The position numbers and the translations under genes were made by a program. This document shows, in pieces, positions 2,942-5,405 of a stretch of 5,405 nt of DNA (its first letter is position 1; every line of letters starts with the position of its first letter). A model generated the notes under the pieces. The model was not told where the DNA came from, ran no database searches, and saw nothing but the letters and a program-made list of their open reading frames with translations. This DNA is from Alphaproteobacteria bacterium. GTDB lineage: Bacteria; Pseudomonadota; Alphaproteobacteria; Caulobacterales; Parvularculaceae. The stretch spans positions 1 through 5,405 of the forward strand of contig JAUIEG010000219.1 of the NCBI GenBank assembly GCA_030428745.1, written 5' to 3'.

Positions 2942-5405
2942 TTAGAAGCTCTTGCGCACCGTTACGCCATATGTCCGCGGCGAATTGGTGTAACCGGAGA
3001 CACTGCCTGTCTGAGCAACCGTTGGGAAGCCCTGCAGGAAGTACTCATCATCCGTAAGGTTGCGGCCCCAAACCATGACCTCAAAACCGTCCCGGGTTTC
3101 AAAGCCGATGCTGGCGTTCAGGACATTCACCTCACGGGTAATGCTGTCGGGAATGTTCTCGATGAGCGCGACGTCCGACTCATAGAGATATTCGATGCGT
3201 GCATACCCGCCCCAATTGTCATTCACATCGAAGCTATAGGTCGCTGAAGTCGACAGGCTGACCTCATGGACGCCGGGCACGCGCGTGCCGGAAAGATCGC
3301 GGAAACGCTCGCCCATGCCGCAATTGACGACGTCAAACGGCGTGCAGCCGGCCATGGTGAATGACTTGTACTCAGGATCGAGATAGGTCAGCGCGAAAGT
3401 CAGCGCCAACGGATTCCAGGGCGAATAAAGGGATTCAATTTCGAACCCTTTGGAAGTCTGCTCACCCGCATTGGCGAGGTCAAATCCGATGCCGTTGAAG
3501 ACGTTAGACTGGAAGCCCTCGATCTTCTGATCGAAAAGCGCGATGTTGACATAACCGCCGTCGAAATTGGCTTTAAATCCAAGCTCGAAGAGACGCACAT
3601 CTTCAGGCGACGCGACACGGCCAAGCCCCGAAGCGTCAACAGGAGGACGCGAGTCGGAAGAAAGGTTGAACGCGCCGGCCTTATAGCCCGTCGCATAGGT
3701 AAAGTAGGCGTTGAAGTTGTCCGTCACGTCATAGGCAAGACGCGCTGTCCAGGTCACATCGTTGCTATCAAGCTTGCCGTCGTCAAACGGGTTCGACGGA
3801 TCCGGGAAATTGGTCTGCGGCGCGAAGAACTGGATCGAGCTGAGTGCGGCGAGCGGGTTCGGCGCCACAGCCGCAGTGCCGAGCGCAGTCTGTTGCGCAG
3901 TGGCAAACCCCACTGGATCAACGAAGGCCCATGTCAGCGCCGGTGTAATGAATGCCGCCGGATTAGCCGGATCAAACGCCACCGGTCCGCCATACGCGCC
4001 CGGGATTAAGCCCCCAAGAACCGTTGCAGCGACGAAGGATTGACCGCCCGCTGTAACGTCAAAAAGCGACACAAAGTCCGTCAAATTGCTGACGCCTGTC
4101 GCACTCTTGCTGTCATCGATATAGGAGATGCCGCCGGAAATCGTCAGACGATCGGTGATTTCGAAATCAGCCTGCCCGAAGAACGAATAGGACTCGTTGT
4201 CCATATTATAGGTGCCGAACACGCCTGTTCCTGGCGTAAACGAGGCGCCAAATGGGACAGGCTGAATCGGCCCCAATGTCGGAAAGACCGCTGTCATCGG
4301 ATCAGTGGTCAAAGCGTAAGCAACCTGCGAGGCACCCTCGAACTCAAGAATGCTGGAACCGCTTGCCTGCAACAACAAGTCAATATTGGCGCGCTCTTGG
4401 GCGCCAAAGATGACATCGCGCTGGAGGAACACATCTTCATTGAAATAGAATGCGCCAACCATCCAGTCGAAGCGGTTATCCCCGACGGATGAAAGACGAA
4501 TCTCCTGAGTGAAGGTTTCGTATTTACGATCCTGCGGGTTCTGGGCGAGATCGGCGCCGCTGAAGTCGACGTCGGTATTCGCCGTGTCAGACTGCTCACG
4601 ATAGGCCGTGATGGAAGTCAACTGGGCGAAGCCATCGCCGAGCTCCCAATCGGCTTGCAAAGAAATCCCTTTGCCGGTGAGTTTGTTGTCGGTTGCAGTG
4701 TCAATGGCGACGTTGCGCGAGAACGGGTCTGTGCCGTCGGAAATTTCCTCTCCGAGGCCAAAGGGCGGCGGCGCGGCGATCACCTGTGTCGCGGGGCCGT
4801 TCAAAATCGTCACGGCGCCGCAGCAATTCTCATCAATCTTGTTGTAATCGCCAATGACGCGGAAGGTGAGCGCATCGCTCGCTTCCCAAAGGAGCTGACC
4901 ACGAAGCGCCCAGCGGTTCCGCTCGTTTTGATCGGTGCCATCTACAATATTGGAATAATAACCGTCGCGCTTATTGGCGCTGCCGGAGACGCGGAAAGCA
5001 ACATTGTCAGAAAGCGGGCCCGACAACGTGCCCTTGAAGAGCATCTGGTCATAGTTTCCGTAGCTCGCCTCTACATTGCCGCTCCAGTCAAAGGTAGGCA
5101 ATTTTGTGGTGATAGAGATGGCGCCGGCGGACACGTTTTTACCAAACAGCGTCGATTGCGGGCCGCGCAAAACTTCAACTCGCTCCAAAGTCGGCAGGTC
5201 AATAATGGCCGCCGCCGAGCGCGACCGGTAAACGCCGTCGATGAAAACGCCGACCGAGCTTTCAATACCCGGGTTGTTGGCGCCATTGCCAAACCCGCGG
5301 ATCGTAAAGTTGGTCTGGGACGAGTTCTGAAGCTGAGTCACGCGCAGGGACGGGACAACGGTCTGCAGATCGATGAGATCATTGATCTGCGCCTTTTGAA
5401 TCGTC
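2942..5405 (-). CDS. TonB-dependent outer-membrane receptor, N-terminus off window
   Basis: The visible 820 residues form most of a TonB-dependent receptor, an outer-membrane beta-barrel with an N-terminal plug that imports siderophores, haem, B12, glycans or similar ligands using TonB-ExbBD energy. The frame is open to the right edge: LIDLQTVVPSLRVTQLQNS is normal plug sequence, so the GTG at 5341 is internal. The signal peptide, any TonB box and the early plug lie outside. Plug hallmarks are IRGFG (5288-5302), VFIDGVY (5228-5248) and RVEVLRGPQSTLFGKN (5135-5182). The barrel ends with NLTDDEYF near 3040-3065, and the last residue is Phe, the outer-membrane insertion signal. Probable loop features are an adjacent Cys pair (codons 4820-4825), two Cys eight residues apart (3344-3346 and 3320-3322), and an Ala/Pro/Gly-rich insert around 3810-4060. 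No neighbour indicates the ligand; automated annotation as an iron-complex receptor would be a guess. It ends at its own terminator. Confidence 0.95.
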   Translation of the reverse strand, partial: TIQKAQINDLIDLQTVVPSLRVTQLQNSSQTNFTIRGFGNGANNPGIESSVGVFIDGVYRSRSAAAIIDLPTLERVEVLRGPQSTLFGKNVSAGAISITTKLPTFDWSGNVEASYGNYDQMLFKGTLSGPLSDNVAFRVSGSANKRDGYYSNIVDGTDQNERNRWALRGQLLWEASDALTFRVIGDYNKIDENCCGAVTILNGPATQVIAAPPPFGLGEEISDGTDPFSRNVAIDTATDNKLTGKGISLQADWELGDGFAQLTSITAYREQSDTANTDVDFSGADLAQNPQDRKYETFTQEIRLSSVGDNRFDWMVGAFYFNEDVFLQRDVIFGAQERANIDLLLQASGSSILEFEGASQVAYALTTDPMTAVFPTLGPIQPVPFGASFTPGTGVFGTYNMDNESYSFFGQADFEITDRLTISGGISYIDDSKSATGVSNLTDFVSLFDVTAGGQSFVAATVLGGLIPGAYGGPVAFDPANPAAFITPALTWAFVDPVGFATAQQTALGTAAVAPNPLAALSSIQFFAPQTNFPDPSNPFDDGKLDSNDVTWTARLAYDVTDNFNAYFTYATGYKAGAFNLSSDSRPPVDASGLGRVASPEDVRLFELGFKANFDGGYVNIALFDQKIEGFQSNVFNGIGFDLANAGEQTSKGFEIESLYSPWNPLALTFALTYLDPEYKSFTMAGCTPFDVVNCGMGERFRDLSGTRVPGVHEVSLSTSATYSFDVNDNWGGYARIEYLYESDVALIENIPDSITREVNVLNASIGFETRDGFEVMVWGRNLTDDEYFLQGFPTVAQTGSVSGYTNSPRTYGVTVRKSF

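Noticed and set aside
5339..5341. GTG as the start codon of the TonB-dependent receptor
   Set aside because: The frame stays open for 21 more codons to the window edge and reads as normal plug-domain sequence, so the start lies beyond the window.

Overview
This window looks like chromosomal DNA from a GC-rich, Gram-negative bacterium, most likely an alphaproteobacterium. The grounds are GC-rich coding DNA, a large TonB-dependent outer-membrane receptor, a short SlyD-type FKBP, a DUF423 membrane protein, and palindromic repeats built on GTCATCCCG / CGGGATGAC of a kind common between genes in alphaproteobacteria. The lineage call is inference; there is no rRNA or other marker gene.

Layout, left to right. 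Positions 1-932 hold no gene I can support. The first ~160 bases are clearly AT-rich. Three ~54-bp copies of a REP-like palindromic element follow (240-294 inverted, 321-374 and 427-480 direct). After them come two hairpin-forming inverted repeats (579-647, 721-771). A SlyD-like peptidyl-prolyl isomerase lies on the minus strand (988-1425), ending in a clear intrinsic terminator (933-964). A 342-bp divergent spacer (1426-1767) carries an operator-like dyad and a tentative promoter, and leads into a DUF423 four-helix membrane protein on the plus strand (1768-2124). Tail to tail with it, sharing 3 bp at the stops, is an unreported-looking 29-residue hydrophobic ORF on the minus strand (2121-2210) with a good Shine-Dalgarno. 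Upstream of that on the same strand is a 133-residue single-pass membrane protein I do not recognise (2367-2768). The rest (2942 to the right edge) is a TonB-dependent receptor on the minus strand. It lacks its N-terminus because of the window edge and ends in a strong terminator (2873-2903).

The genes do not form an obvious pathway. The receptor is separated from the genes downstream of it by its terminator. The 133-aa gene and the 29-aa ORF may share a transcript, since no terminator is visible between them. The FKBP and DUF423 genes are divergent housekeeping-type genes. I see no defence system, CRISPR array, transposase, tRNA or rRNA. The points most worth a second look are the 29-aa ORF, the repeat cluster, the 579-647 hairpin and the unknown 133-aa protein.
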